This document shows positions 1 to 7,972 of a stretch of DNA of 64,000 nt, piece by piece (the stretch's first letter is position 1; each line of letters starts with the position of its first letter). The notes under the pieces were generated by a model. That model saw only the letters and a program-made list of their open reading frames with translations, was not told the origin of the DNA and searched no databases. The translations under genes and the position numbers were made by a program. This DNA is from 66-474 sp044464225. GTDB lineage: Bacteria > Pseudomonadota > Gammaproteobacteria > Xanthomonadales > Rhodanobacteraceae. The stretch lies in the NCBI GenBank assembly GCA_044464225.1, contig JBIQLN010000014.1, positions 36,016 through 100,015 of the forward strand, given 5' to 3'.

Positions 1-807
1 CAGCAGCTTGCGCCCCTGCGGTGCCAGCGATTCGAAATAGCCTTCCACCGGCGGTGGCAGTCGACCCGGATGGCCCGAGCGCAGGTTCACGAACGACTGC
101 TGCCACGACGTCGCGAGATACCGCGCTTCGTCATCGGTGTCCGCGGCGAACACGTTGTAGCCCAGCATTACGTGCGGCCGTTGCAGGAATCGCGACGGCT
201 TGAATTGCGCGCGATACACCATGATCGCATCCATCATCTGCGCCGGCGCGAAATGCGAGGCGAAGGCGTAGGGCAAACCGAGCATCGCGGCGAGCTGGGC
301 GCCGAACAGGCTGGAACCCAGGATCCAGATCGGCACCTGCTGGCCATTGCCGGGCACGGCCTGGACTGGCGTGCGGCCTTCGAAATACGCGATCAGTTCC
401 AGCACGTCATGCGGAAACGCGTCCGGATCGCTGTCGAGGTTGCGGCGCAACGCACGCGCCGTGGCCTGGTCGCTGCCCGGCGCGCGGCCAAGACCCAGGT
501 CGATGCGGCCGGGATACAGCGCCTCCAGCGTGCCGAACTGCTCGGCGATCACCAGTGGCGAATGATTCGGGAGCATGATGCCGCCCGCGCCCACGCGGAT
601 GCGCGAAGTGGCGCCGGCCACGTGACCGATCAGCACCGCGGTCGCGGCGCTGGCGATGCCAGGCATGCCGTGGTGCTCGGCCATCCAGAAACGGTTGAAG
701 CCCCAACGCTCGGCGTGTTGCGCGATGTCCACCGCATGGGCCAACGATTCGGCCACCGAGCCGCCTTCGGTGATCGGGCAGAGATCGAGGAATGAAAAGG
801 GGATCAT
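1..807 (-). CDS. LLM-class flavin-dependent oxidoreductase (3' end cut by window edge)
   Basis: This is a bacterial-luciferase-like FMN/F420-type monooxygenase, a soluble TIM-barrel enzyme. The reading frame from ATG at 807 is open to the left edge, so the C-terminus is missing. Family features seen are the N-terminal FSFLDLCPI strand, the FWMAEHHGMPGIAS segment near residue 50, GGIMLPNHSPLVIAEQF, and the glycine-rich GRIDLGLGRAPGSD stretch. The start codon overlaps the stop of the upstream DUF488 gene (ATGA at 804-807), so the two are probably translated together. The substrate cannot be told from sequence. The family assignment is firm. Confidence 0.9.
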   Translation of the reverse strand, partial: MIPFSFLDLCPITEGGSVAESLAHAVDIAQHAERWGFNRFWMAEHHGMPGIASAATAVLIGHVAGATSRIRVGAGGIMLPNHSPLVIAEQFGTLEALYPGRIDLGLGRAPGSDQATARALRRNLDSDPDAFPHDVLELIAYFEGRTPVQAVPGNGQQVPIWILGSSLFGAQLAAMLGLPYAFASHFAPAQMMDAIMVYRAQFKPSRFLQRPHVMLGYNVFAADTDDEARYLATSWQQSFVNLRSGHPGRLPPPVEGYFESLAPQGRKLL

Positions 808-1379
808 GACAAAGGCAACTGGTGCTGGTCACCCGAATAATCAAGGTGCCCGTCCACCACGCGCGCCGCGGAGGTGTACGGATGCTCCGCTGGCGATGCT
901 GGGCCCATGATGTGCAGCACGCGCGTGCCGTGCAATTTGAAAAGATCGGAAATCAGCCCGCGATGGCAACGCCACCATACCGCTTCCGAACACATGATCG
1001 CGGTGCGCTGTTTCGATGCGAGCGCCTTCAGCCGTTCGATGCCTGCATGGAAAGCTTCGGTCTGCATGTAATCGGCGTAGCCGCGGAATGCGGGATGCCG
1101 CCACGCCGTGTTGGGCGAATCCGGTTGCACCTTGCGGCGTCCGCCGAGTTCGGTGAAGGCCTCGTAGCGGATGCCGGCATCCCGCAATCCGTGTTGCAGC
1201 GGCTCCACGTTGAAATGCGGGTATTTGCGCGAGCCCGGAAAGTGGCGCACGTCGGCCAGCACTTCGATGGCATTGTCCTTCAGCAGCGCGACGAATTCGG
1301 CGAGGCTGCGCGTCGAATGACCAATGGTCCAGAGCGTTGCGGGCCAGGGTGTTTCCGCGGGCTTGCCTTGCGCAGTCAT
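804..1379 (-). CDS. DUF488 domain-containing protein
   Basis: A soluble protein of about 191 residues. It has the family signatures WTIGHSTRSLAEFVALL near the N-terminus, the DVRHFPGSRKYPHFN segment, and CSEAVWWRCHRGLISD with the conserved Cys and His residues. I chose ATG at 1379 because homology begins just after it; an ATG further upstream at 1415 would add 12 unrelated residues. The gene runs divergently from yggS and overlaps the oxidoreductase start by four bases. The family's biochemical role is not established. Confidence 0.88.
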   Translation of the reverse strand: MTAQGKPAETPWPATLWTIGHSTRSLAEFVALLKDNAIEVLADVRHFPGSRKYPHFNVEPLQHGLRDAGIRYEAFTELGGRRKVQPDSPNTAWRHPAFRGYADYMQTEAFHAGIERLKALASKQRTAIMCSEAVWWRCHRGLISDLFKLHGTRVLHIMGPASPAEHPYTSAARVVDGHLDYSGDQHQLPLS

Positions 1380-1485
1380 GCAATCAGCATACGCGCGCGG
1401 GCGCGGCCCAGGCATTCCCGGTTCGCCCCGGGCGCAGCGCCGAGGGCGTGAAGTCGAAGCATGCGCCCCTGCTTATACTGGCGCG

Positions 1486-2241
1486 ATGAGCACCTACACC
1501 ACCGCCAATACCGTCGACGAATTCCGCCAGCATCTTGCCGACGTAAATACACGCATCGCGGCAGCATGCGCCAGAGCCGGCCGCGATCCCGCTGGCGTGC
1601 GCCTGCTGCCGGTCAGCAAGACGGTGCCGGAAGCGCGGCTGCGCAATGCGTATGCCGCGGGTTGCCGCACGCTGGGCGAGAACAAGGTGCAGGAAGCGCA
1701 TGGCAAGTGGCAGGCGATGTCGGACTTGCCGGATTTGCGCTGGTCGATCATCGGTCACCTGCAGACCAACAAGGCCAAGCTGGTTGCCGAATTCGCATCC
1801 GAATTCCAGGCGCTGGACAGCCTGCGGGTGGCCGAGGCGCTGGACAGGCGCCTGCAGGCACTGGGGCGCTCGCTGGACGTGCTGGTGCAGGTCAACACCT
1901 CGAACGAGGAAAGCAAGTTCGGCCTGCCGCCGGATCAAGCGGAAGCGTTCGTGAAACGGATGCCAGCGTTCTCGTCGCTGCGTGTGCGCGGCTTGATGAC
2001 ACTGGCGCTGTTCTCGGAGGATGCCGCGAAAGTGCGGCCGTGTTTCGCGCGCCTGCGTGAGTTGCGCGATCGTTTGCGGCAATCGGCACCGGACGGCGTC
2101 GCAATGGACGAGCTTTCGATGGGCATGTCCGGCGATTACGAGCTCGCGATCGATGAAGGCTCGACCATCGTGCGGGTTGGGCAGGCGATCTTCGGTGCCC
2201 GCAAGGTGTCCGACATGGCCTACTGGCCGGATACCCGGTAA
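1486..2241 (+). CDS. yggS: YggS-family pyridoxal-phosphate homeostasis protein (PLPBP)
   Basis: A fold-type III PLP-binding protein that acts in vitamin B6 and amino/keto-acid homeostasis without a known catalytic activity. The PLP lysine is K45 in LLPVSKTVP. GENKVQEAHGK, WSIIGHLQTNK, VNTSNEESKFG, LSMGMSGDYELAI and STIVRVGQAIFG are all present and in family order. The length of 251 residues is normal. ATG at 1486 lies just before the homologous region and is 106 bp from the divergent DUF488 start. The 3' end overlaps the convergent GNAT gene by about 20 bp. Confidence 0.95.
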   Translation: MSTYTTANTVDEFRQHLADVNTRIAAACARAGRDPAGVRLLPVSKTVPEARLRNAYAAGCRTLGENKVQEAHGKWQAMSDLPDLRWSIIGHLQTNKAKLVAEFASEFQALDSLRVAEALDRRLQALGRSLDVLVQVNTSNEESKFGLPPDQAEAFVKRMPAFSSLRVRGLMTLALFSEDAAKVRPCFARLRELRDRLRQSAPDGVAMDELSMGMSGDYELAIDEGSTIVRVGQAIFGARKVSDMAYWPDTR

Positions 2242-2723
2242 TGCGACGACAGATCGAGTGAATAGAACCGCGTGCCCGGCAGGTGCGCCGTGTTGTAAGG
2301 CGGAATCTCGACGAAACCGAGCCGTCGATAAAGCGCCTGCGCCGAGGTCATGCTTGCCAGCGTATCCAGTTGCAATTCGCGATAGCCAGCGTGGCGTGCC
2401 GCCTCGATCACCGCGTCCACCAGGCGTTTGCCCAAACCGGATTTCCGGTACGCCTCCCGTACGTACAGGCGCTTCATTTCACCCCGGTGCATGTCGAGTG
2501 GCCGCAGCGCGACACAGCCGGCGATGTCGGGCCCGACCTGTGCGACCAGCAACGCGCCGCGCGGCGGTACGTAGGGCACCGGCAACACTGCGAGTTCGCC
2601 GCTGAATCCCTGGTATTCCAGGTCCGTGCCGATGGCTTGCTCGTATTCGCGGAACAACCCACGTGCCGTCGCAACGAGCTCGGGGTTGTCGGCCTGCTTG
2701 AACGTGGGTTCCGATCCAGTCAC
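2220..2723 (-). CDS. GNAT family N-acetyltransferase
   Basis: A GCN5-related acetyl-CoA-dependent acetyltransferase; the acceptor is unknown. The acetyl-CoA loop is visible as MKRLYVREAYRKSGLGKRLV (the R/QxxGxG/A motif), followed by QALYRRLGFVEIPPY, the usual C-terminal strand. I prefer the GTG at 2723 because the GNAT fold starts just after it and a GAAAG element precedes it; ATG codons at 2780 and 2885 remain possible and would add 19 or more residues without homology. Confidence 0.82.
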   Translation of the reverse strand: MTGSEPTFKQADNPELVATARGLFREYEQAIGTDLEYQGFSGELAVLPVPYVPPRGALLVAQVGPDIAGCVALRPLDMHRGEMKRLYVREAYRKSGLGKRLVDAVIEAARHAGYRELQLDTLASMTSAQALYRRLGFVEIPPYNTAHLPGTRFYSLDLSSHYRVSGQ

Positions 2724-2850
2724 GGCTTTCGATGCGTGAGCGAAAAGATGATGATGGCATGGGTTGCCGTATGGTTGCATCGCGCCTCGACGGGATTTGC
2801 AACCGGGAACCGGAGGAATAAGATCAGGTCGGCGGTCATGTGGAGGTGCG

Positions 2851-3246
2851 ATGGCTTTCAAGGCGTTGGACCCCGAAGAACGCAAGCGCGCGGACGGGAT
2901 ATGGAAAGAGCTCCAGGGAACCTATGCCGACCACCTCACCCTCGCGCGCGCTACCCGTGCTTTCGAGGACGCCTACCATTCCGGGCGCCTCGGTTCCGCC
3001 ACCACCGAAGGTGACCCGAACACGTACACCTTTGCGATCGACGGTTACAACCCCGCAGGCAACATCCAGGACGAAGCGGAACTGCTGTCGGACTTGAACG
3101 AACTTGGCCTGCAGAACGGGGCCGTTTCACTGGCGGGTTACTGGCCCGCGCGCAAACGGGAATTCGCGAAATTCGTCACCAGCCAGTTCGGGCACGTGGA
3201 GATCGGCCCCCTCCAGCAGGTTGTGCCCGCCAAGCGGACGCGCTGA
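2851..3246 (+). CDS. Hypothetical protein, 131 aa
   Basis: I do not recognise this protein. It is 131 residues, soluble, without a signal peptide or membrane segment. The ATG at 2851 has a good ribosome site (GGAGG at 2842-2846). The N-terminus is helical and charged (LDPEERKRADGIWKEL), and a DGYNPAGNIQDEAEL segment lies mid-protein. It stands alone between the GNAT gene and the convergent TraB-family gene. Codon use matches the neighbours, so it looks like a resident gene. Confidence 0.75.
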   Translation: MAFKALDPEERKRADGIWKELQGTYADHLTLARATRAFEDAYHSGRLGSATTEGDPNTYTFAIDGYNPAGNIQDEAELLSDLNELGLQNGAVSLAGYWPARKREFAKFVTSQFGHVEIGPLQQVVPAKRTR

Positions 3247-3286
3247 ACCCGGCTGCACGCCGGTCGTTACATGCGCCCGGCTGCAT

Positions 3287-4552
3287 TCAAAGCAACCGGC
3301 TGAAGATGCGGATGCCGGCCAGGTATTCGCCCGCGATCGTGCCGAGATTGGTGAGCATGAAGACGAGCAGCGTGCGCGCCACGCGATTGCGCCACCAGCC
3401 GGAGACGTGCAGAAGGTCATGGCGCAGCGACTGGAAATCCGCGACGCGCGGTTTGCGCAGCCATGCCTCGACCATCCCCGAGAACACGCCGGATGAAAGC
3501 CCCGGGGGACGCAGCGGCTTCAGCGGACCCATCACGGCGGCGGCGAGTATCGACAATGGATGGCCGCCCGCGACGCCGGCGCCGATGGCGCTCAACGCCG
3601 CGGTGTAGATCACCCAATCGCGCAGCGCGTGCCAGCCCATCGCCGCATTGCGCCAGAACAAATATCCGATGGCGGCGAAGATGGCCAGCATCACGCAGAT
3701 CGCGAAATACTTCGGCCACCGGGGCGCCGGGAGTTTCGCGGCGAGGGGTTCGATCAGTGCGCGCGGCGGTTCCGCTTGCTTGCCGAGTTCGCGTTCGATG
3801 CCCGCGAGGTGCCCGGCACCGATCACCACCAGCACGCGTTTCACGGCCGGCGACATCGACGACTCCTCGCGCAGCCGCGCCGCCATGAAACGATCGCGCT
3901 CGCCGATCAAGGCCTCGTACAACGGTTTGGACTCGCGCGCGAATTCGCCGAAGGCACCTTCCAGGATGTCGCCCTGTTTAAGTTTCTCGATTTCGGCCTC
4001 GTCGATTTCGTCGCTGGAAAACACGCTGGCGACCAGCCCGCCGATGATGCCCAGGCGGTCGCGGAAGCGCACCCCGCGATAGGCGTGGTTGAGGGTGGTG
4101 CCGATCTCGCGGTCGACGAGCCACAGCGGCAGTCCGCGGGAAGCGGCTTCGGCCATCGCGGCCTTCATTTCCGCGCCGGGTTCGATGCCATACTGCTCGG
4201 CGATCCGTTGCTGGAACGATGACAGTGCCAGCGACGCGAATACCATGCCGGCCTTGCCGGTGCGGATCACCTGGAACAGGTCCATCTTTGCCAACGCTTC
4301 CGGGTCGCGGATGCCGCGCGCACGCGATTCGCAAAGTTCCACGGCGATCGCGTCGAACGGCTCGCGATCGATCAGCGCCTTCACCGCATCCACGGAAGCG
4401 CGCGACACGTGCGCGGTGCCGATCAGCACGTACTCCACGCCGTCGCGTTCGACGCGTGCGAGTGGCTGGTCGTGCAGGGGATCGGGTGTTGGGGGGACGT
4501 CGTTGGAAAGATTTGCGTTCAAGGCGAGAGTCGGCGTTTGATGGCGAGTCAA
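3287..4552 (-). CDS. traB: TraB/GumN-type domain membrane protein
   Basis: A member of the TraB family (pheromone-shutdown-related, distant kin of TIKI/GumN). The N-terminal domain carries VLIGTAHVS, the FDAIAVELCESR segment with the conserved Glu, GVRFRDRLG and the GAGHLAGI motif near residue 250. Hydrophobic segments follow at about residues 265-290, 310-350 and near the C-terminus, so the domain is membrane-anchored. At 421 residues it fits the bacterial family. The frame begins with TTG at 4552 and has no clear ribosome site, so the exact start is uncertain. The molecular role of the bacterial proteins is not settled. Confidence 0.85.
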   Translation of the reverse strand: MTRHQTPTLALNANLSNDVPPTPDPLHDQPLARVERDGVEYVLIGTAHVSRASVDAVKALIDREPFDAIAVELCESRARGIRDPEALAKMDLFQVIRTGKAGMVFASLALSSFQQRIAEQYGIEPGAEMKAAMAEAASRGLPLWLVDREIGTTLNHAYRGVRFRDRLGIIGGLVASVFSSDEIDEAEIEKLKQGDILEGAFGEFARESKPLYEALIGERDRFMAARLREESSMSPAVKRVLVVIGAGHLAGIERELGKQAEPPRALIEPLAAKLPAPRWPKYFAICVMLAIFAAIGYLFWRNAAMGWHALRDWVIYTAALSAIGAGVAGGHPLSILAAAVMGPLKPLRPPGLSSGVFSGMVEAWLRKPRVADFQSLRHDLLHVSGWWRNRVARTLLVFMLTNLGTIAGEYLAGIRIFSRLL

Positions 4553-4560
4553 GTTGGTCC

Positions 4561-4646
4561 GTCATTCCCGCGAAGGCGGGAATCCAGTGTCTTTGAAGCA
4601 GAGTCACTGGGTTCCGGATCGCCGCTTCGCGGCGTCCGGAATGACG
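4561..4646. repeat. Dispersed palindromic repeat, copy 1 (short form)
   Basis: Ends are GTCATTCC and GGAATGACG. Inside lie CGCGAAGGCGGGAA, CCAGTGTCTTTG and its near-complement AGTCACTGGGTT. It fills the gap between the traB-like gene and aguB. Confidence 0.85.
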
Positions 4647-4663
4647 AGAAATATAGGGGATCG

Positions 4664-5551
4664 TCAGTCCCGGAAACGTTTCGTCAAATCGCCGTAGGCA
4701 TCGATGCGGCGATCGCGCAGGAAGGGCCAGATGCGGCGCACGTTCTCGCTGCGGGACATGTCGATGTCGGCGATCAACAGTTCGCGCCCGTCGTCACCCG
4801 CCTGCGCGAGGATCTCGCCTTGCGGGCCGGCGACGAAGCTGGAGCCCCAGAACTGCGCGCCGCGTCCGTCGTCGGGCGCCGGTTCGAAGCCGACCCGGTT
4901 GCATGCGAGCAATGGCAACCCGTTCGCGACGGCGTGGCCGCGTTGCACCGTGATCCAGGCGTTGCGCTGGCGGTCCTTCTCGTCCTGCGGATCCGCCGGG
5001 TCCCAGCCGATCGCGGTGGGGTACAGCAGAAGTTCCGCACCTGCCAGAGCCATCAGGCGCGCGGCTTCCGGATACCACTGGTCCCAGCACACCAGCACGC
5101 CGAGCCTGCCGACCGAGGTGTCGATGGGATGGAAGCCCAGGTCACCGGGCGTGAAGTAGAACTTCTCGTAGTACGCCGGATCGTCGGGAATGTGCATCTT
5201 GCGGTACTTGCCTGCGATCGCTTCGGAGCGATCGAACACCACCGCCGTGTTGTGGTACAGCCCGGCGCTGCGGCGTTCGAACAGCGAGGCCACCACGACG
5301 AGTTTCAATTCGGCGGCGAGCCGGCCGAGGCGTTCGGTGGATGGGCCCGGAATCGGTTCGGCGCGATCGAACTCTTCCACCGCTTCGTGCTGGCAGAAAT
5401 ACGGTCCGTTGTGGAGTTCCTGCAGCAGCACCAGTTGCACGCCGGCGTCCGCGGCCTCGCGCAAGCCCGCTTCGATGGCGTCGAGGTTGGCGTGGGCGCT
5501 GCCGCGGTCACGTTCCTGCAGCAGGGCGACTTTGAGGATTTTGGAGGTCAT
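4664..5551 (-). CDS. aguB: N-carbamoylputrescine amidase
   Basis: This enzyme hydrolyses N-carbamoylputrescine to putrescine, CO2 and ammonia, the last step of the agmatine route to polyamines. It is a nitrilase-superfamily protein of 295 residues, the usual length. The catalytic triad is visible as E45 (LLQELHNGPYF), K118 (KYRKMHIPDD) and C155 (VCWDQWYPEAAR). The residues YYEKFYFTPGD and NRVGFE are typical of AguB rather than other nitrilases. aguA, the preceding enzyme of the pathway, lies directly upstream on the same strand, separated by a repeat. Confidence 0.95.
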   Translation of the reverse strand: MTSKILKVALLQERDRGSAHANLDAIEAGLREAADAGVQLVLLQELHNGPYFCQHEAVEEFDRAEPIPGPSTERLGRLAAELKLVVVASLFERRSAGLYHNTAVVFDRSEAIAGKYRKMHIPDDPAYYEKFYFTPGDLGFHPIDTSVGRLGVLVCWDQWYPEAARLMALAGAELLLYPTAIGWDPADPQDEKDRQRNAWITVQRGHAVANGLPLLACNRVGFEPAPDDGRGAQFWGSSFVAGPQGEILAQAGDDGRELLIADIDMSRSENVRRIWPFLRDRRIDAYGDLTKRFRD

Positions 5552-5583
5552 GACGATTGCAGTTTAGCCGTGCACCCCAGTGT

Positions 5584-5771
5584 CGTCATTCCGGAGCGGG
5601 CCGCAGGCCCGAATCCGGAATCGGCTGGTAGTACGGGGCGTGCAGAATTACCGATTGACTCGCGCCATCCATGGCGCTCGCCCTTCGGGCCGCCTTCGGC
5701 GTTCGCGTTTGCAATCCCGCAAACGCAGTCGGGTTCTGCCCGCGCAAAACGCGGTCAGCCCCGGAATGACG
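5584..5771. repeat. Dispersed palindromic repeat, copy 2 (long composite form)
   Basis: CGTCATTCC and GGAATGACG bound about 190 bp. Between them is an extra module with CGCCATCCATGGCG, GGGCCGCCTTCGGCG and GCGTTTGCAATCCCGCAAACGC hairpins. It separates aguA from aguB. Confidence 0.85.
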
Positions 5772-5858
5772 AAGTATTGCCAGCTTCCCCCAATCGGTGG
5801 AGTCTGGAATCGATTTGCCGCCGTGCGCGGCGCGATGGGGCGATCAAACGTCGCGCGG

Positions 5859-6896
5859 TCAGGTGATGGCACCCATGGGCACCTGCATCGTCATGCAATG
5901 CAGGCTGCCGTTCTGCCAGATCAACGGGCGGCAGGGAATCTGGATGACTTCGCGGCCGGAGTGCGCGAGCGCGATGGTTTGCGCGGCCGCGTCGTCCACC
6001 GCGTCGCCATAGGCCGGCACCAGCACGGCGCCGTTGACGACCAGGTAATTGGCGTAGGACGCGGCGAGCCGGCGGCCTTCGTCGAGGATCGGCTTGGGCC
6101 ACGGCAGCGGGAACAACTTGTAGGGATTTCCGTCGAGCGTGCGCAACGCTTCGATCTCGCGACGCATGGCGTCCAGCTCCGCGTAATGCGGATCGCCCGG
6201 ATCACTGCAGGCCTGGAACACGATCGCATCGCCTGGTGCGAAGCGGGCAAGGGTGTCGATGTGCGCGTCGGTGTCGTCGCCTTGCAGGTAACCGTGATCG
6301 AGCCACAGCACGCGCTGCGCCGACAGCGCGTTGCGCAGCGTCAGCTCGATTTTTTCGCGCGATTGACCGGGGTGGCGCTGCTGCAGGCATTTCCACGTGG
6401 TGAGGATCGTGCCGCGACCGTCGGATTCGATGGCGCCGCCTTCCAGCGCCCAGTCGACGCGCTGGTGCTGCGCGTCGCGCCGGAACACACCGCGTTGGAC
6501 CAGACCTTCCACCAGGGCATCATCCTGGGAGGCTTCGAACTTGCCGCCCCAACCCGTGAAGCGGAAATCGGTCAGCACGAACCGGCCGTTGTCCCGCAAC
6601 GTGATCGGACCGGAGTCGCGCAGCCAGGTGTCGTCGTAGGGGATTTCGACGAAGCGCACGTGCTGGATATCCGCGCCGGCTGCGCGCAGGCATTCGGCGG
6701 CGTGCGCCCCGATTTCGGCGTCGGGCACGCAGACGATCGCGTTTTCGAAACGGGTGATCGCCGCGATCATCGCGGCACAGGTGGCTTCGACGCCGTCCAG
6801 CCGTTCGGCCCAGTCGGTGCCGGCGTGGGGCCAGGCCAGCAAAATCGCGGACTGCGGCTCCCATTCGGCGGGCAGTCGCAATTGAGGTTGGATCAT
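5859..6896 (-). CDS. aguA: Agmatine deiminase
   Basis: This enzyme converts agmatine to N-carbamoylputrescine and ammonia. It is a guanidino-group-modifying pentein-fold protein of 345 residues. The active-site features are WLRDSGP near residue 93, the ALEGGAIESDG segment, LDHGYLQGDDTDAHID with the catalytic His/Asp, and the nucleophile C334 in GSLHCMTMQVP close to the C-terminus. Together with aguB downstream it gives the cell an arginine-decarboxylase-dependent route to putrescine. Confidence 0.95.
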   Translation of the reverse strand: MIQPQLRLPAEWEPQSAILLAWPHAGTDWAERLDGVEATCAAMIAAITRFENAIVCVPDAEIGAHAAECLRAAGADIQHVRFVEIPYDDTWLRDSGPITLRDNGRFVLTDFRFTGWGGKFEASQDDALVEGLVQRGVFRRDAQHQRVDWALEGGAIESDGRGTILTTWKCLQQRHPGQSREKIELTLRNALSAQRVLWLDHGYLQGDDTDAHIDTLARFAPGDAIVFQACSDPGDPHYAELDAMRREIEALRTLDGNPYKLFPLPWPKPILDEGRRLAASYANYLVVNGAVLVPAYGDAVDDAAAQTIALAHSGREVIQIPCRPLIWQNGSLHCMTMQVPMGAIT

Positions 6897-6925
6897 GGCG
6901 AGCTAAAAACTGTCAACCTCTTCTT

Positions 6926-7024
6926 CGTCACCCGCGCGCAAGCGGGAACCCAGTGCGGTTGCCTTGCCTCGATGCGAGCAAAGTCGCTGGGTCCCTGATA
7001 TCGCTGCGCGATTCCGGGATGACG
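6926..7024. repeat. Dispersed palindromic repeat, copy 3 (short form)
   Basis: CGTCACCC and GGGATGACG ends enclose AAGCGGGAACCCAGTG and AAAGTCGCTGGGTCCC arms. It lies 30 bp upstream of the aguA start. Confidence 0.8.
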
Positions 7025-7151
7025 AAGAGGAACCGGTTTCATTCCGGATCGGCTGTTGTGAAAAGTCAGGGCAGGATGCCCGTGGGCGCGATCTCGTGGT
7101 GAATGTACCCGATGGATCGTTGATCGAAGCAGCGATCAGGGACGATCGCAT

Positions 7152-7502
7152 TCACAAACTATGCGGACCGGGCGTCCGCAACACGCTGTGGATCACGTGG
7201 CTGTATTCGAAATACACGATGTACTTCGGATATTCCCAGCGATGGATTGGCGGCTGTTGCTTGGAACTGCCGCCGCGGGTCGCCAGGACTTTCTCCGGCG
7301 CGCCGTATTCGCGCTTCACCTGGTCCATCGTCATGCCGCGCCTGGGCAGGTTGTAGCGCTGTTCCTTCTGCACCTTCACGCGCAGCGGGACCGAGTGCAC
7401 CGTCTGCGTCTGCAGCGTGTCGGCCCGCGCGGACGTCGACAGCAGCAGGGCGCTGCCCAAGGCGAACGATGCGGCGATCAAGCTGGTAGCGATGCGGTTC
7501 AT
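7152..7502 (-). CDS. Exported small protein with BamE/SmpA-like motif
   Basis: A 116-residue protein with a clear Sec signal peptide (MNRIATSLIAASFALGSALL, cleavage near SARA-D). The mature part has RRGMTMDQVKREYGAPEKV, the helix-turn pattern typical of the BamE-like (SmpA/OmlA) fold, followed by WEYPKYIVYFEYSHVIHSV, which would be its beta strands. I infer a periplasmic BamE-like fold; a role in outer-membrane assembly is not shown. ATG at 7502 starts the signal peptide exactly. It lies downstream of rpmJ, behind a terminator. Confidence 0.8.
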   Translation of the reverse strand: MNRIATSLIAASFALGSALLLSTSARADTLQTQTVHSVPLRVKVQKEQRYNLPRRGMTMDQVKREYGAPEKVLATRGGSSKQQPPIHRWEYPKYIVYFEYSHVIHSVLRTPGPHSL

Positions 7503-7583
7503 GGCGATGGCTTCCCCAGGCGCGCGGCGCCGATGTGCCTTTTTAGCAAAACCGGAAGGGCTGCGCCAGCGAAGGACATCACG

Positions 7584-7610
7584 AAAAAGGCCGCTCGAAG
7601 CGGCCTTTCC
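7584..7610 (-). terminator. Rho-independent terminator of rpmJ
   Basis: Read on the minus strand this is AGGCCGCTTCGAGCGGCC followed by five T residues, a perfect 7-bp stem with a tetraloop-like TTCG turn. It closes the rpmJ transcript. Confidence 0.88.
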
Positions 7611-7705
7611 ACCTACCCTGGGCAAGCTGCCGAGCAAATCGGCGGACCACCGATTGGACGCTGCAGGCGGCCCGGAGGGCGAGTTGCGCAGCCGCTTTGC
7701 CGGCG

Positions 7706-7831
7706 TTACCGCTGGCGGGCCTTGAAGCGTGGATTGCTCTTGCAGATCACGAACACCTTGCCGCGCCGGCGCACGACCTTGCAATCGCGGTGCCGCTGTT
7801 TGGCGGACTTGAGGGAAGAAAGCACCTTCAC
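7706..7831 (-). CDS. rpmJ: 50S ribosomal protein bL36, zinc-free type
   Basis: A 41-residue ribosomal protein starting VKVLSSLKSAKQRHRDCK, with VVRRRGKVFVICKSNPRF and ending KARQR. Only two of the usual four zinc ligands remain (the first Cys and the His are replaced), so this is the C-minus, YkgO-like form that needs no zinc. The start is GTG at 7831, preceded by CAGGAG at good spacing. A strong terminator follows about 95 bp downstream. The gene faces away from transketolase. Confidence 0.95.
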   Translation of the reverse strand: MKVLSSLKSAKQRHRDCKVVRRRGKVFVICKSNPRFKARQR

Positions 7832-7972
7832 GGCGGACTCCTGACAGACGATCTGGCGGAAACAAAGCGGGAAATTGTAGCGTGCATAAATACTTGCCGC
7901 AAGCCTGCGGACAGTCGGGCGGCGGGCCGGTATCCTAGTGGATTCCGCTTTCCACTACCCGGAGTTTGCACC

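Noticed and set aside
70..795. Long plus-strand ORF of 241 codons at the left edge
   Set aside because: It is the mirror of the luciferase-like gene on the minus strand; its translation is Arg-rich and has no family features.
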